Positions 46,019 to 58,804 of a stretch of DNA of 64,000 nucleotides are shown piece after piece. The notes under the pieces were generated by a model that saw nothing but the letters and a program-made list of their open reading frames with translations, did no database searches and was not told where the DNA came from. The stretch comes from Chionis minor. Taxonomy: Eukaryota; Chordata; Aves; Charadriiformes; Chionididae. The translations under genes and the position numbers were made by a program. The stretch spans positions 1 to 64,000 of the forward strand of contig VZSF01008852.1 in the NCBI GenBank assembly GCA_013398295.1, in the 5' to 3' direction. The first letter of the stretch is position 1, and each line of letters opens with the position of its first letter.

Positions 46019-49000
46019 CCAGATCATTGCAGAAAGAAATGTTGGTGTTTCTGCTTCTGACCAGCATTTCCCATCTCAAACTCCACAAGAAGTTAAAATG
46101 AAATAAACCATCATTTAGTTGTGTTGTCCTTGGCTTTCCTCCAGGGAAATTTTTCAAAACAGAACATTTTGCTCTAAAACTATCTGTAAAAAGGGACTTG
46201 CCCATCACTCACTGTGTCTTGTCCACCAGGGACATGTAACCTGGTAGCTGGCAGAAGGTGGCTGGGTGCTTGGGGCAGCAATTAGCAAATAGTGTAAGGA
46301 AAGCAGGGGAACTTCTGTCTTTCTCCCACATGACATCATGCAGATAAAAATGCTGTGATGTGCCACTGCCTCCTCATGGGTTGGGACTGTCTTTCGGTGC
46401 ACCTGGCAGTTTTTGGCTGCCCTGGGAGCATGGTCCCAACCTCATCGTGATGCGTCACTTTCCTTTCGGGCAGGGGCAGGGTGCCAGCAGCGGCGCTGGA
46501 GCAGAGAGCTGGCTGGAGGCTCTTCACCCGGCTCCTCACCGTGAGCCAGCATTGCCGGGATGGGGACACGGTCCCTCCTCTGCCCCGCTGAGCCTGGTGA
46601 GCCGGTTCAGAGCTGAGGAGGATGGGCTGCCCGTCCTGGAAGGCACCGGCTGCCCAGGTCCTGGTAAACACATTGCGAAAGGCTGGGTTTGGCAGAGCCT
46701 GAGCCTCACCCCCGCACACACTGCAGCTGAGTCACGCTGCGCTCTAGACTGCTCCTTTCACTGTCCCTGCTCGGCCAGCCTGCCCTTTCCTCTGCACGGT
46801 GGCACCAATGGGGTGCCCTCCTCTTGCAGGCAGTGCAGCATGAGGCAGGGTCCTGGCTCTTCCACAGCATTGCCTGAAGGTAGGAGTGAGTCACAACCGC
46901 TATCCTGCCTCAGTTTCCCCTTCCATATTAGAAGGTGACCCAGGTGGGAGGCAGCTGACTCAGTTTCCCAGCAGCCTGCAAGAGGGCAGCCACATCAGCA
47001 GCATCTTCTGCAGGGCTGAGCACATCCCGTGCTACATCCATGTCGGATGGGCAGCTTCCCAGAGAGGTCTCGGAGCTAGAGATGGTTTCTCCATCCTGCG
47101 AAGGGTTGGCAGTGCACTCCTCCTGGGTAGCCCGAGGATGAGCACCCAAGGGCTGGCCAAAGCTGCCGGGGGATTGAAATGCCTCTTACCAAAGCACAGT
47201 GCAAATACAGCTCGCAGAGCAATGCATGGAGAAAAAAAATGCAGGCACGCTGCCTACTCTGCCCTGGAGAGTTTGGCTCTGTCTCCCTGAGCCGGCAGGC
47301 ACTGTCCCCGTGGCAGCAGTGCTCAGCTGGCCCCCCTGGCTCCTTCATAGCTTGGGGCCAGGCCAGGACTGGTGCTGGGAGGAGACCCCCAGGCCATCTC
47401 TACACCTTTTACTACCTCCAAGAACAGCCAACTGTGCCAAGGTCATGCAAGGGAGGACTTTAGCTCCTTGCACTGAAGCGATGCAGTTCCCTGGCATGGA
47501 AACAAGCCAGCACAGCAGCGTGCCAGGACAGTGCTGCCACCCATCTGGTGCAGCGTGACACCAGGACTCGTGGTGCAGGGCACTGGGCTGGCTGCAAGCA
47601 CTTGGGGAGGTCTCCAAAGCTGTCCCAGCCTGGGCTGCTCTAAGACCCCCGTGGCTCTGCCCCCCAGCACTGCTGGGCAGGAGGAGAGGCAGGGACTGGT
47701 GGGGCACGCGGCTGTCCCCTCTGAGCTGGTGGCTGTGAAGCAGGTGCCGGGCTCAGCACCGCCTGTTGTGCAGCTCCTGGGCGCAGCGTAGTGCAGGCGG
47801 CCAGCACCGGGTTTACAGGGAAAGGCGCGAGCAGCCTTCGAAGGCAGCAGCAGGGCTCAGTTCTTGGCTCACCCCACCACACACGTCAGGGGAGCGGGGC
47901 TGGGAACAGCTACTGGCTCGTTCCTGTCTTCCCAGAGCTGGTCCAGGCACAACTCGTGAGCTCGGAGCGTTGTGGGCAATGGGCAGACTCAACTCCCAGG
48001 GCTGCCGGGAAGTTCTGTCTCAGGCAGGTAAACCCCACACAGCCGTTTCCACCTCCGCTTTACTGGCTTGCTGGCCATGGGGGTCTCCTCATCCCTTGGC
48101 TTGCACGTTGCAGGCTAGCTGTGGTGTGCAGCCATGCTCTGCACGTGCTGGCGTGTATCATCCAGGGCACTTTCACCCACCACTTTTCCCAGTGTGAGGC
48201 TGCCCTGTGGCTATGAGCCGCCTTGCTGAGCTTGAACCATGCTGCCTGGGACTGAATGAGACACCCATCAGCTTGGAAACCTGCTCCAGACTGGGTGCTC
48301 AGTGCTGGAAGATGGCCTGGAGCAGGCTTCCTTCATCAGCCACAAGATCTAAATCTGGTCTCGACATCGAGTTGGGTTTCCTTAAACTCCTCTCACTCAG
48401 GAGCTGGCAATACTGGAACAGCAATAACCTCTGGGGAGATGGAAACACAGCAAAGGTGCCAGACCCAGCGCTGCTCCGGGTGCTCTGGGCCCCCTGCCTG
48501 GCTTTCCCCGCTCACCTCTGTGCCATGCCCCCAGGACTCAGCACTGTAGCAGAGCTCTGTCACTCAGAGCTGCATCCCCAGCTCAAGCCAACTCGGCTTT
48601 CCCTCAGGGACCAGTGCCAGCCCTGTCACCTGGGCACTTACCATTAATCACCTGCAAAATAACTGCCAGGGGGAGGGTGCCAGTGGCGGAGAGCTGTGCT
48701 CGGGCTGGCACAGCCTGGACCAGCCACCACCTAGCAGGGCTTCTTGGGCCAGCGAGCAGGACCCACAGCCCAGGAGAGCCTGGACTAGCAGCCCCTCAGT
48801 TCTTAGGGGCTCTTAGGGTAGGTTAAGCAATGGCTGGCAGAGCAAGGGAGTGAAGTCCTTGCAATGAGAACCTACGGAGAAAGAGTAGGACTTGCAGCTC
48901 CTGGCAGGTATAAGCTAATCCCCTTCTCCATGCATCCATCCCTGCCCAGGAGAACATGCAAACACCTGCAAGCAACTTGGGGCCCCAGCTGCATGCGGCC

Positions 49001-51041
49001 TTCCCACCCATTAAGGCACATACGCAGAGGCACATGCATTCACATGCATGCCAAAATGGACACGCAGCACCTGCAGTGCCAGACATGCATGGACAGCTTC
49101 ACATCTGCGCTGACACAGTCTCCAGCTGGATCTCAGCCTCCAGGGGAAATGACACCCTCCTCCTCCAGGGATGTTTCGTGTGAAGTGTGGCCTGGGACAA
49201 CTGTACTGAACCAGAAGAGCAATGACCTGGTGTGAACTGCCACATATGAGTTGATTTGTCCGCAGCCTCCCTTCAACACCCCTGCGTGTACCAAGTTTAG
49301 GTGCAGGACATCTATCAGATCACCATGGCCTGAGCGTAGGGTGGACACTGGCTGGGAGCAGCCACCTGAAGACAGTGCATGTCTGCAGGTGTGAGTGGAA
49401 GATGATGCAGGGAGCATGGTGGACTTTTGGGCATCCTGGAGATATGCAGGTATCCGGTCTCATCCACCTCAGTGCTGCTTAGGGGAGGCAAACAGCTGCT
49501 GCGAAGCCCCCCCATCTGCAATAGACCCTTTATGCATTGTGACTTCTGTTTTGCTGGGGCAGCTGGGAGCATCCTTGCCTTGGGGACTGCCAGAGAGAGG
49601 TGCAATCAAAGTGCAAGAGGGGTTGTAGCAGCTTACATGTGACAGGGTTTAAATAAGGCGAGTTGCCCTCCAGCTTGCCTATGGTGTAAAGCTGCTTGCA
49701 GGCAGCAAGGATGCATGCAGAAGCAGAGAAGCACGAGTTTTGGCACAGAAGGAGGTCTTGGCTCCTTGCCTAGGGTGGGTGCCAGCAGTGCCTGCACAGC
49801 ATTGGGTCCTCAGGGTGCCAGGACTGGGTCAGGAGGCCAGCAGCACCCACAAGAGGCCAGCACCCAGGCAGGCGTTGCTGTCTGGAGAGTAGGAAAGGGT
49901 TAGCGTTCCTGGTGATGCCTGCATCCAGGTATGTGAGGTATGTGCGGCACAAGCACATACCTGGCTCGGCAGGGGAGAGACGCTCCTTGCTCCGCTGGGT
50001 TGCCTAGAGATAGCTCTGCTGGAGCACGGTGGGGAGAGGGAGCGGGGGTGGCATGGAGTTGGGCCCCCACATCCTACACCCTGCCCATGACAACAGCTTC
50101 GTGGGGCCAAGCAGAGAGGTTGGCTGCTGGCCCTAGCTTGTGCTGTGCTCCCTTGGGAATTTACCTGGCAAATGAGCAGGTGTCCCTGCTTCGCCACCCC
50201 TGCACAGCCTAGATTTGCTTTGCAAAACCAGAAGGTGACATCCAGCACTAGGAGAGGGCAACAAACGCACCCAGAAACCACACACAAGGACACTCCTGTC
50301 TCTGTTTGTATTATCCATTAATCGATCAGCCTGTCAGTCACCACAACCACGGTCTCCACCGCAGCTGCTGCTGCAGGACCTGTGCTCCGGCTTTGGCATG
50401 GCCCATCCCGCAGGGTCTGCCAAGCCTCTGTGGGTAGAGGTGAGTTGGTGTAGGACGGTGGAGCCAGCTGCTGCTGGAAGATTGTAGATAGTGGCTAACT
50501 GGCCACTGGCTTCCCCAAAACTCTGTGTTTTGTTCCTCAGGCTGAGAGCAGCCACGAGACACCTGGGTCTATTGTGGTGTATGGGGATGATAAGCATCAC
50601 CCAAGCACAGCCCAAACTTGTCAGATTGTACCCAGATGTGTCCTTAGTGCATTTCCCCAGAGCACTTGTGGGGACACCCTGTTCCCCTGGGACCAGACCT
50701 CAGAGCTCATCTACTCAAAATCTTGCCTAGTACCCCAGGAAAAACTGACTATAACAAACCAAGGGAACTTGCATGACCGGTCCCCATGCCTGCTGCTGGA
50801 GAACAACGTGTTGTTTTGACAAAGGCAAATGCAAATGAAAACCACAGCCTCCAGCAGCCCCATGCCAAGCTGGGACCCATGGAAGGGTGGAGGCACAGAC
50901 CCCCAGGGTAGGCAGGGGAGCTGGGCAGGCTGCAGTGGGGAGAGGAAGGGGAGATGAAGGTGGCCTGCAGCTTCCTGGGCTGGAGAAGGCTGCAGAGCTG
51001 GAAAAGGTACAGGGACAGACCACGTAGACCATGAAGATAGT
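46019..51041. other. Gene-free stretch
   Basis: No conserved exon recognised. Contains an 11-bp perfect inverted repeat at 49925-49964. Otherwise unique. Confidence 0.5.
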
Positions 51042-51047
51042 TTTATT
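51042..51047 (-). terminator. Candidate minus-strand poly(A) signal
   Basis: Minus-strand AATAAA (plus tttatt) preceded on the minus strand by an A-rich run. This is the strand on which ELF3 would be expected, but no ETS-domain exon precedes it within the window. Confidence 0.3.
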
Positions 51048-54000
51048 TCAGTGCTTTTTTTTTGTTCAGACAAAGTCCCAAAGGGGGACAAGGGCCAACA
51101 GGCTGTTGAGGGGGCTTCTTATCCCCAAGTCCTTCTCTGTTCTTGGTGACCAGCTCCCAGGCTCTGTAGCAGGGCTGTCTGACCAGCAAAGTCCATATTG
51201 CCCTGAGAAATAAAGGCTTAGGGCTCCTTCCCACTGCTCAGGCACCAGCGGAGCGTGCAGACTCTGGAGCAGCGAGGGGGCCCCGGGACAGTGCCTGAAG
51301 AGCTGCTGTTTCAGGTGCAATGCCAGGAGCCTTTTCCCCTGATGGCAGCACAACAGCAGAGGCGCCCACCCAGCAGTGCCCTCCCTCTGGGACCCTCTCT
51401 GCGATCCCTGACATGCCCCGCTGCCCACAGTGAGGTCTTGGGTGCGATGCACTGGGAGGCACAGAACCCCCCCCCCACACACATGCTGAAACTCCCTGCT
51501 TGGCCCATCCCAGAGGCTGGATTTTGGGTTGGCCCCTGGGGCTGGGGTTTCCCCCAGGGGAGCAGGACGGTTTCGTGGTACATCCTAGGGAGGAAATGCT
51601 CTCTCCCTGTGCTACGCATTGGGGGAATTTGACCTCCCGGCGCTAAGACTCCCATTTCCCATGGAGAATGAGGATGCTGAGCTGCATGGGCTCCTCCCGC
51701 CACCATCCCTCGCTGTGTCACCCACCCGGAGAAGGAGCCAATCCTGATGAGGGCTTGTAAGGTGGCACATCCTCCCCACGCACTGGCCTGCTCGGCAGAG
51801 GGAGGGTCTGGCACACACTGCAGCATAAAGAGCTCATTGTTTCCCAGATGGAAATGATCATCCCGGTGACCTGGAAACACAGAGCAGCTCTGTCAGCAAA
51901 GCTATACAGTTTCAAAGGCTGAGATCAAAGGGCCCCCCGGGGTTGGACTCTGCCAGACCTTCAGAGACACCTGTAATAAAAAGCACCTCCTTCTAATTAT
52001 TCTCATTTTGCCTGTGACAGCCACCGGCGCTCGCTGAAGGAGCAGAGGCAATGGCAGGGAAATCGTCCCCGCTGTGACGGGCACAGACAAAGGGCCGTTG
52101 TGTAGGGCAGGGTGGGCACAGGGAGCTTTGGCAGAGCAGCGCTCACCCCCTCTGCCTCCTGTGAGCCCCGGCAGTGCCCCTCGCCCTCTCCGGCTGGGCG
52201 CATCCCCCAGTGATGTCCCCCTGCCAGGGCTGTGCCACACAGCTGAGCAGGATGGAGGCAGCCAGAGCTGTGCCGCACCAGGGGCAGGTGGGGACTTGAG
52301 ACCTCTCCCAGCGCAATCTGGTGCACTGGGAAACGGCTCTGCTCCCTCTGCAGGACCCTGAAATCTGTCCTGGAGGCAGCTCCCCAGACTGCTTTCCTCA
52401 GCCTCTTATCTCCTGGACTTCAGACCCCACCGTCATTATCTGCAGACACACCTCGTGCACACAGCTATCAGCCTGTGAACGCTGTATTTCTCTGTCTGCT
52501 TTGAATTGGCAGAGGTGGCCCTGGAAATGCCAGTGCTCTTGTGCAACCCAGCCACACTGCCCAGGGCCACATCCCTCCAGCCGGGGTCAGCGCAGCCCCT
52601 GGCACAGCAGGGATGTTGGGTCCCCTTGTCATGGAGGGGTGAGAAGATATTTTGGGCTCCCTTTTGAGAGGTGTAAATGGCTTCCAAAGTGCAAGGCCAC
52701 TGCACCAGCCTGCTCGAAGGTCCAGCAGAGAGCAAAGCCTTTCACAGTGCATAGGTGATGAGCGGGGTGTGTTCTCAGTAGGTCAGGCTCAGCAGGTGTT
52801 AGGAGGAAAACTAGGACTGTGTCTGACCTGGGACGTCATATGAGGAATTAGCAGGGCTCCCCAGCAAATTGTTGTGCTAATTAGAGGAGGAGGAGGAGGT
52901 GATTGACATCAGAAGCTCCTACAGCCAAGGGTCAGCCAGGTCCTGGACTGGCGTGGGGTCAGCTCTGGCCGTGAGCTTCAGGTTTCTGAGGAGCTGAGTG
53001 TGCATGGTGCCACCGTGGCCCTTTTCAGGTCAATTGGGCACCTGCCAGGTGCTGCTGCCTCGGTGAAGGCAGCCCGGGCAGGCCGTGCCCTAGAGAGCTC
53101 ACCCAGGAGGGCAAGCCAACACGTCAGCCTCAGATGGGGACATGAGATCCCACTGCTGCCACCCTTGGTTCAAAGCCGGCTCATCCTTCCCCAGGCAGCC
53201 AAAGGGAGCTGAGAGTGGCGGGGGCCGGGGCTGCATCATCCCAGCCCCTCTGTCTGCAGACGTGACACCAGCATGGGACGTGCCTGGGGCTTAGAGAGAA
53301 GGGCAGGGTGCTGCCTGTGGGGTGGGGGCACATTGTAGATGGGGCACAGGGTCACTCGCTAACAGCAGGACTGACCAGTCCAGGTTCTGCTTCTCAGGAC
53401 ACGCACGATGGCAAATTTAGCCTGGTGGCACCAACCATCCTCCCGCTGGCGACTGTCCCTGGGTCCTCAGCAGCCACCGATCCTTCTTGTCCCCGGGAGC
53501 TTGGTCCACCTGGCCGACATTGCACAGTTGCAAACCTTCACTCTGTGAAGGTGCCTTGGAGCTGAGCGGGGGACACTGCTGGGGCTGCGGCAGCCAGAGC
53601 CCCTGGGCTGAGGTCTCCTATGCACGGGTCACCCAGCTCTCCCGTTGGGACAAGCGACCCTTAAGCGGTGGTTCCTTTGCACTGTGCTCTGAGCTGTCTC
53701 GGGGAAGAGGCGAGGGGCTGGCAGGGCCCTGGGGTGCCATCGGCTTTGGCCATGCCCTGGGAGCCGTCCAAATGACACTGATGACTGCGGGAGGCTGCGG
53801 GGCCATGCCAGCCTCTGTTTGCCCTCGCTTCTGCTCCTTCTGGCACAGCCGTGTTTGCCTTCGCATGGCACCCGGTGCTGAGCAAACAGCGCGCGGGGAG
53901 AGACAAGCAGCTGGCAGGGAGGGCCAGCACTGGCTGTATCCCCACTGCTGCCTCCCTGTGCTCCCCCCGTCGCAGGCTTTGCAATAAAAATGCACGTCCA

Positions 54001-54649
54001 GTTCGAGCTGAAGGGTGGGGAGGCCTGGTGAGCCACGACTGCTGGAGCAAGAAGGGTTGTTGTGGGGAATGGGAGAGATTCACCAGCCTTGCTTTCAGGG
54101 GTGAACAGATCTGCTTTACCCCGCAGGTGCTGTCACCCCTATATGATGGTGGTGGTGATGACACAAGAATTTCTACATAGGGAAGGGCAACTTGCCACAA
54201 CAGTGGGGGTGCTGGGAGGGGGGGGTGCACCCCGGGTCTGTAGCAGTCTAGCCGTGACTTCTGAACCTGTACCATCCCTCCTCCATGCCATCGTTGTCCC
54301 AGGGACAAGGTCTCAGCCATGGCAGTGCTCTGAACTCTTCTTTTTGCTGTTAGGGCTTGTTACCTACTGTTTGGTGGCCTGAGCCACAGCTCTCTAGGGC
54401 TCATAGCCAGGAGACCTTACAAGCCCCCCAGGATCTGACCCCACATCCCCAGCGCTGCTGGCTCAGCCAGCAACAGACTCTTCAGGCTTCTCTCAGACAA
54501 ATCCCCACTGCAAAACTGCACTGATCAAATGGATGGGCTGGTTTGAACTGATTTCTCCAAGTCCGGAAGGAGAACATGAGACATCTACAGACCAGAGTCT
54601 ACTGACAACAGAGCAAAGCCTCTCATCTCAGATGGGGTGAATTCAAGGC

Positions 54650-54682
54650 AATAAAGTTATACTGGTTGGTGCTGGTGTCTTT
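54650..54682 (+). terminator. Candidate plus-strand poly(A) site
   Basis: AATAAA at 54650-54655 followed within ~15 bases by the GT-rich ggttggtgctggtgtc, a good hexamer-plus-downstream-element pair. No associated gene is evident. Confidence 0.35.
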
Positions 54683-57600
54683 TCTCAGCAGAAATGGGAC
54701 AATTGATGTGCTCATTTGTGTCACTTGTGAACTAGTTTAAGCCAAAATGGAAGAAAGCCAGTGCTATTATCAGCGAAAGAACAAACAGCCCAGACCAGCA
54801 CTTGGAGAATGACCCCCAGGGTTACGTGGTCTCACCAGCGGGAGGGGTCCCAGTCAATATACAGCTTGTTACAAGCACTGCCTGGGTGTTCCGTGTGGTC
54901 ATTGCCCTCCTGTGGCCACTTCCAGGCCAGCCAAGTCCAGCGCTGTGTATGTGGACAGGGCTGGAGGTGGTCCAGGCTGGCTCAGGCCACCCCGTCACCA
55001 GCATGATCTGTGCTTGGAGAAGCAGCTGCAGCAGACTGGGGTGTTCCTACAGCCCTCCCCTGCTTTGCTGGACCTGGTCCTGAAGCACTGCTGGTGATCC
55101 GCTTCTCCTGGTGATTAGCTTAAGTCTCATCAGCTCCCATTGAACCTGTCCCAGCCTGGCTAGACAAAAGGGCCACAGCAGTGTGCTGCTGGGACACCAC
55201 CACTACAGCAGGACGGAGGGTCATGACCACACAAACGCACACCATCACATCCTCCTGCTCATGAGCGTGTGCCTTAAATCCTCCCACAGAATGCCAAGTG
55301 GCTGGAGAGCTGGAATATCCCCAAAAGCTACATTCCCCTCCGCAGGTCACTAGCAGTGAAAAATGAGCACGCACTGCTGAAACACCTTGGGAGTCCTGTG
55401 GCACTGGAGAGGCAGCACCAGAGCTCTGATCCTGACTCAAAAATACTGCACTTCCCAGGTGGAGTCATATCTGTGGCCGTGATCAGCATGGGGCCATCTG
55501 AGTGTGACTCTGCCAGGAACTCCCACAAGGATCTGATTGATGCTCCTTGATGGAGGAGAGGCAGGACTGCTGTCCCATCCCCACTGCTGGGGAAGAAGGT
55601 GCTCAAGTGGACCAGGCATGGGGTGACGTAGGCAGGAGCCAGGTGACACTGTGGTTAGTAAGGTGACACTTGCTGATGGAGGATAAATATGAGCATCTCA
55701 GCAGGTTCCCTCCACAGCCCCAGGTTGCACATAGGGATGTGGTTCTCTCCAGCAAACCTACCAGCTTTCCACCTGGCCTGGCCCCCAAAACACACAGACA
55801 CTCCTGCTTGCAGCCAGGCTTCACAGGCAAGCAAGCCGTACCTTGGGTGGGGAGTGGGTTTGGCCAGCCAAGCTCATGCCATGAAGAGCTCTGCTGCTGC
55901 CAAGCTGCTGGGAGCAAAGTGTCATGGCAGCCAAGCCCTGTAGTTTTGGCCTTAGGTAGACATAAAACTCCTCTGGCCACAGGATAGCCTAAAGCTGACC
56001 AAGACCCTTCCTTTTCCTAACTGCAGCCTGACTTATTTTCGGCTCCTATTCTCCTTCCCTGCCCACTGTCCCCAGTCCCAGGAGTAGAGGGATGCTGGGA
56101 CACATGGCATCAGGTCTTATGTGAACCGTTTTGCTACAGCCCAGTCTTTGAATGTTCCTGAGCCAAGTCAGGGACTGTGGGCGCAGCGCTCCATGGGCTG
56201 GTCCAGATGTGGAATGAACTTGGGTCAGGGCTGAGGCAGACCCAGACAAGCCCTGAAGGGCTGGATGTGGTGTCTGCATCGGGTCCTGGCCACGGGACCG
56301 CACTGCCTGGACCCTGGGCTACAGGCTTTTGCTTCGCTTCTCCGTGCTGCAGTCTCACCCTTCCTGAACGGCCGGTGCTGGGGGGTCGGAGTGGGCCACC
56401 AGCTCTGGGCTGGGTGAGACCTGGGTGCTCTGAGCCCTTCCCACCCTCCAGGGCACCCGTCCATCCCCGTCCATCCATCCGGGGCATGGTGTGAGGTGCC
56501 TGGGTTTGGCAGGGGCAGGGGCCAGGGGTGCAGGCAGAGGGGAGGAACAGCTGCCCGCGGGGCCCTGAGGTGCATGTTTTCCTTTCAAACAAGCTGTTAG
56601 CATTCACCTCCATAAATAAATAAATACCAGGAGCCTGGCACTCGCCTGCTCCCAGCCATTACAATGAGGCCAGTGTTTGCAGCCAGGCTCCTCCTGCGGA
56701 GCTGTCAGGGCTTGCTCATCCCTGGGGCCACCGGGGTTTTGCAAAGTCAGGACGTGGGCTGTTCTCCAGGGCGCAAGATCCGCTAGGGAGAGCGTGCGGG
56801 GCTGGCGGGCGGCAGCGCTCACAGGATGCCTGGGTGCCAAGGCAGAGCAGGTCCTGGGGATGGGAGGGAGGTGGGGAATTTCCACAGCCAGGCAGCCAGT
56901 GGCTGAGCCAAGCCTGCTTCTTGGGAAGCCCAATGACACGGGGAGACATGGTGGCCAACCCAAGGTCAGGCTATGAGTCAGCGGCACAGGTAGCAAGGTG
57001 CAGGGCTGGGGACAAGCCTAGAAACTCCATGGCAAATGTGGCGGCACCAGGCAAAGCCTGCAAGGCTGCAGGGTCTCTGCCCAAGGGTGCCATATGAACT
57101 GCCCTGCTTCTGAGAAGGCTGGAGTGAAATCCAGAGGGTCCTGCAGCCCTTCCCTACCCACAAGCCCATCCTTTCTCTGGGGAATGGGGACAAAGTGCTG
57201 CCTTCATCCAGGGTGGATATCTCATCCTGCCCTGTGTTAAAAGGAGTAAGCAGCTCTGCCACGCTTGCTAAGCCCTAGATCTGCTGCTCAGGGGATGCCC
57301 AGGCAGAGGGAAAGAGCACGGTGCCAGAGCAGGACCACAGGGGTCCAGGCTGGGTGAAAAAGAGGGCTTTCAAAATGGGGTTTGATTTGGGGTCTCCACT
57401 GCCACTCTCAGTGCTGCTTTTTATTTCTGTGAGCAAAAGATTTTGTAGGCAAATTTCTTTCAGGAACAGTACATGTCTGAAAAGAAACCGAACTCCCCAG
57501 AGCCTGCAGCCCCAGTACCACAGCTGTGCTGGGGGCAGGGGGCTGCCCAGCTCCACAGGCTGCCGTCCCTGTGGCAGACCCGAGCTGCAGCCAGGCACAG

Positions 57601-58076
57601 AACCACCTTATGCACCCTAAATGCCCTCTGCAGCAAAGAGACCTCCTAGAGGTCCGGGGGAGTGGGGTCGTGGTGGGGCTGACACGTCCCCACAGCCTGG
57701 TCTGTGCCTGACATCCTGCGCTCATCACTCCTTTCCCAGGCAGCCGCCTGCTCAGGCTGACGAGGTGGCCTGGGGTCTTCCTGTGCTGTGGCTGGTCCCT
57801 GGCTCCACGATAGCTGGGGTGGGAAGGCAGAATAGCAGAGAGCGGGGTCCCCACAGCCCACTGGGGCTAGAGATGGCTCCCAAAGCCAGGGCAGGCAGGG
57901 TCACCTCAGCCAGGACATCCAGCCCCTGGCTTTTGCTGCTGCACCAAGGAACGAGTAAGTGGTGCCGGGGACCACTATGGCTAAGCTGAGCTAAAAGCCC
58001 GGCCACCCTCGGCAGCCCAGGAAGACCCAGCAAGTTTACAAGATCTCCAGCTGCCCTGGAGAACTGTGTGGGTGCT

Positions 58077-58137
58077 GGGAGCCTTCCTGGCTTCCCGCAT
58101 ATCTGCTGGGAGCCTCCTGGCTTCCCGCATATCTGCT
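58077..58137. repeat. Tandem duplication of a ~30-bp unit
   Basis: Two copies of ggagcc(t)tcctggcttccc followed by gcatatctgct, differing by one base. No gene context. Confidence 0.95.
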
Positions 58138-58570
58138 GGGAGCCCAGCCAGAAGGCAATGAACCCCGGGTCCACGTGCCCATCGCTAGGGAAGCGAGCAG
58201 GAATGCAGCCCCAGCTGTTAAAAACCCACCAGGCTCGGTGGGGGGGGAAATCCTCAGTCCCAAACCGTTTCAGTTTCACATGGATTGGTGGTGTGCTTTA
58301 TTTATCCCAGGGCAAAGGGGTTTGCTGTGTCCTCCCATCCACCCGCTGTGCCCCGCTGCTGCTCTGCTCTCCCAGGGTGACCTGGATGGGGGGGTGTGGC
58401 TCAGCCCCGGCGCTGGCAGAACCCACATCTGCCCTTTATGTAGTTCATGACCCAACGTCTGTTTGCAAAATGAATGTCTGGGCGGTGCCGCACCCCTGGC
58501 TGACATGACGTCCTTGCTCAGCTCCATACTTGGGGGCCCTGCCCACACATACATGCATGCACACACCCCC

Positions 58571-58804
58571 ACACACACACACANNNNNNNNNNNNNNNNN
58601 NNNNNNNNNNNNNNNNNNNNNNNNNNNNNNNNNNNNNNNNNNNNNNNNNNNNNNNNNNNNNNNNNNNNNNNNNNNNNNNNNNNNNNNNNNNNNNNNNNNN
58701 NNNNNNNNNNNNNNNNNNNNNNNNNNNNNNNNNNNNNNNNNNNNNNNNNNNNNNNNNNNNNNNNNNNNNNNNNNNNNNNNNNNNNNNNNNCACACACACA
58801 CACC
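58571..58804. repeat. (CA)n microsatellite containing an assembly gap
   Basis: CA repeats on both sides of a 207-base N run (58584-58790). The gap is evidently an unresolved microsatellite, so its true length is unknown. Confidence 0.95.

Larger units (their letters stand above)
51048..58560. other. Gene-free stretch with isolated transcript-end signals
   Basis: Contains the exon-like minus segment 51728-51871 and a plus-strand poly(A)-like site at 54650. No conserved protein or repeat family was recognised elsewhere. Confidence 0.5.
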
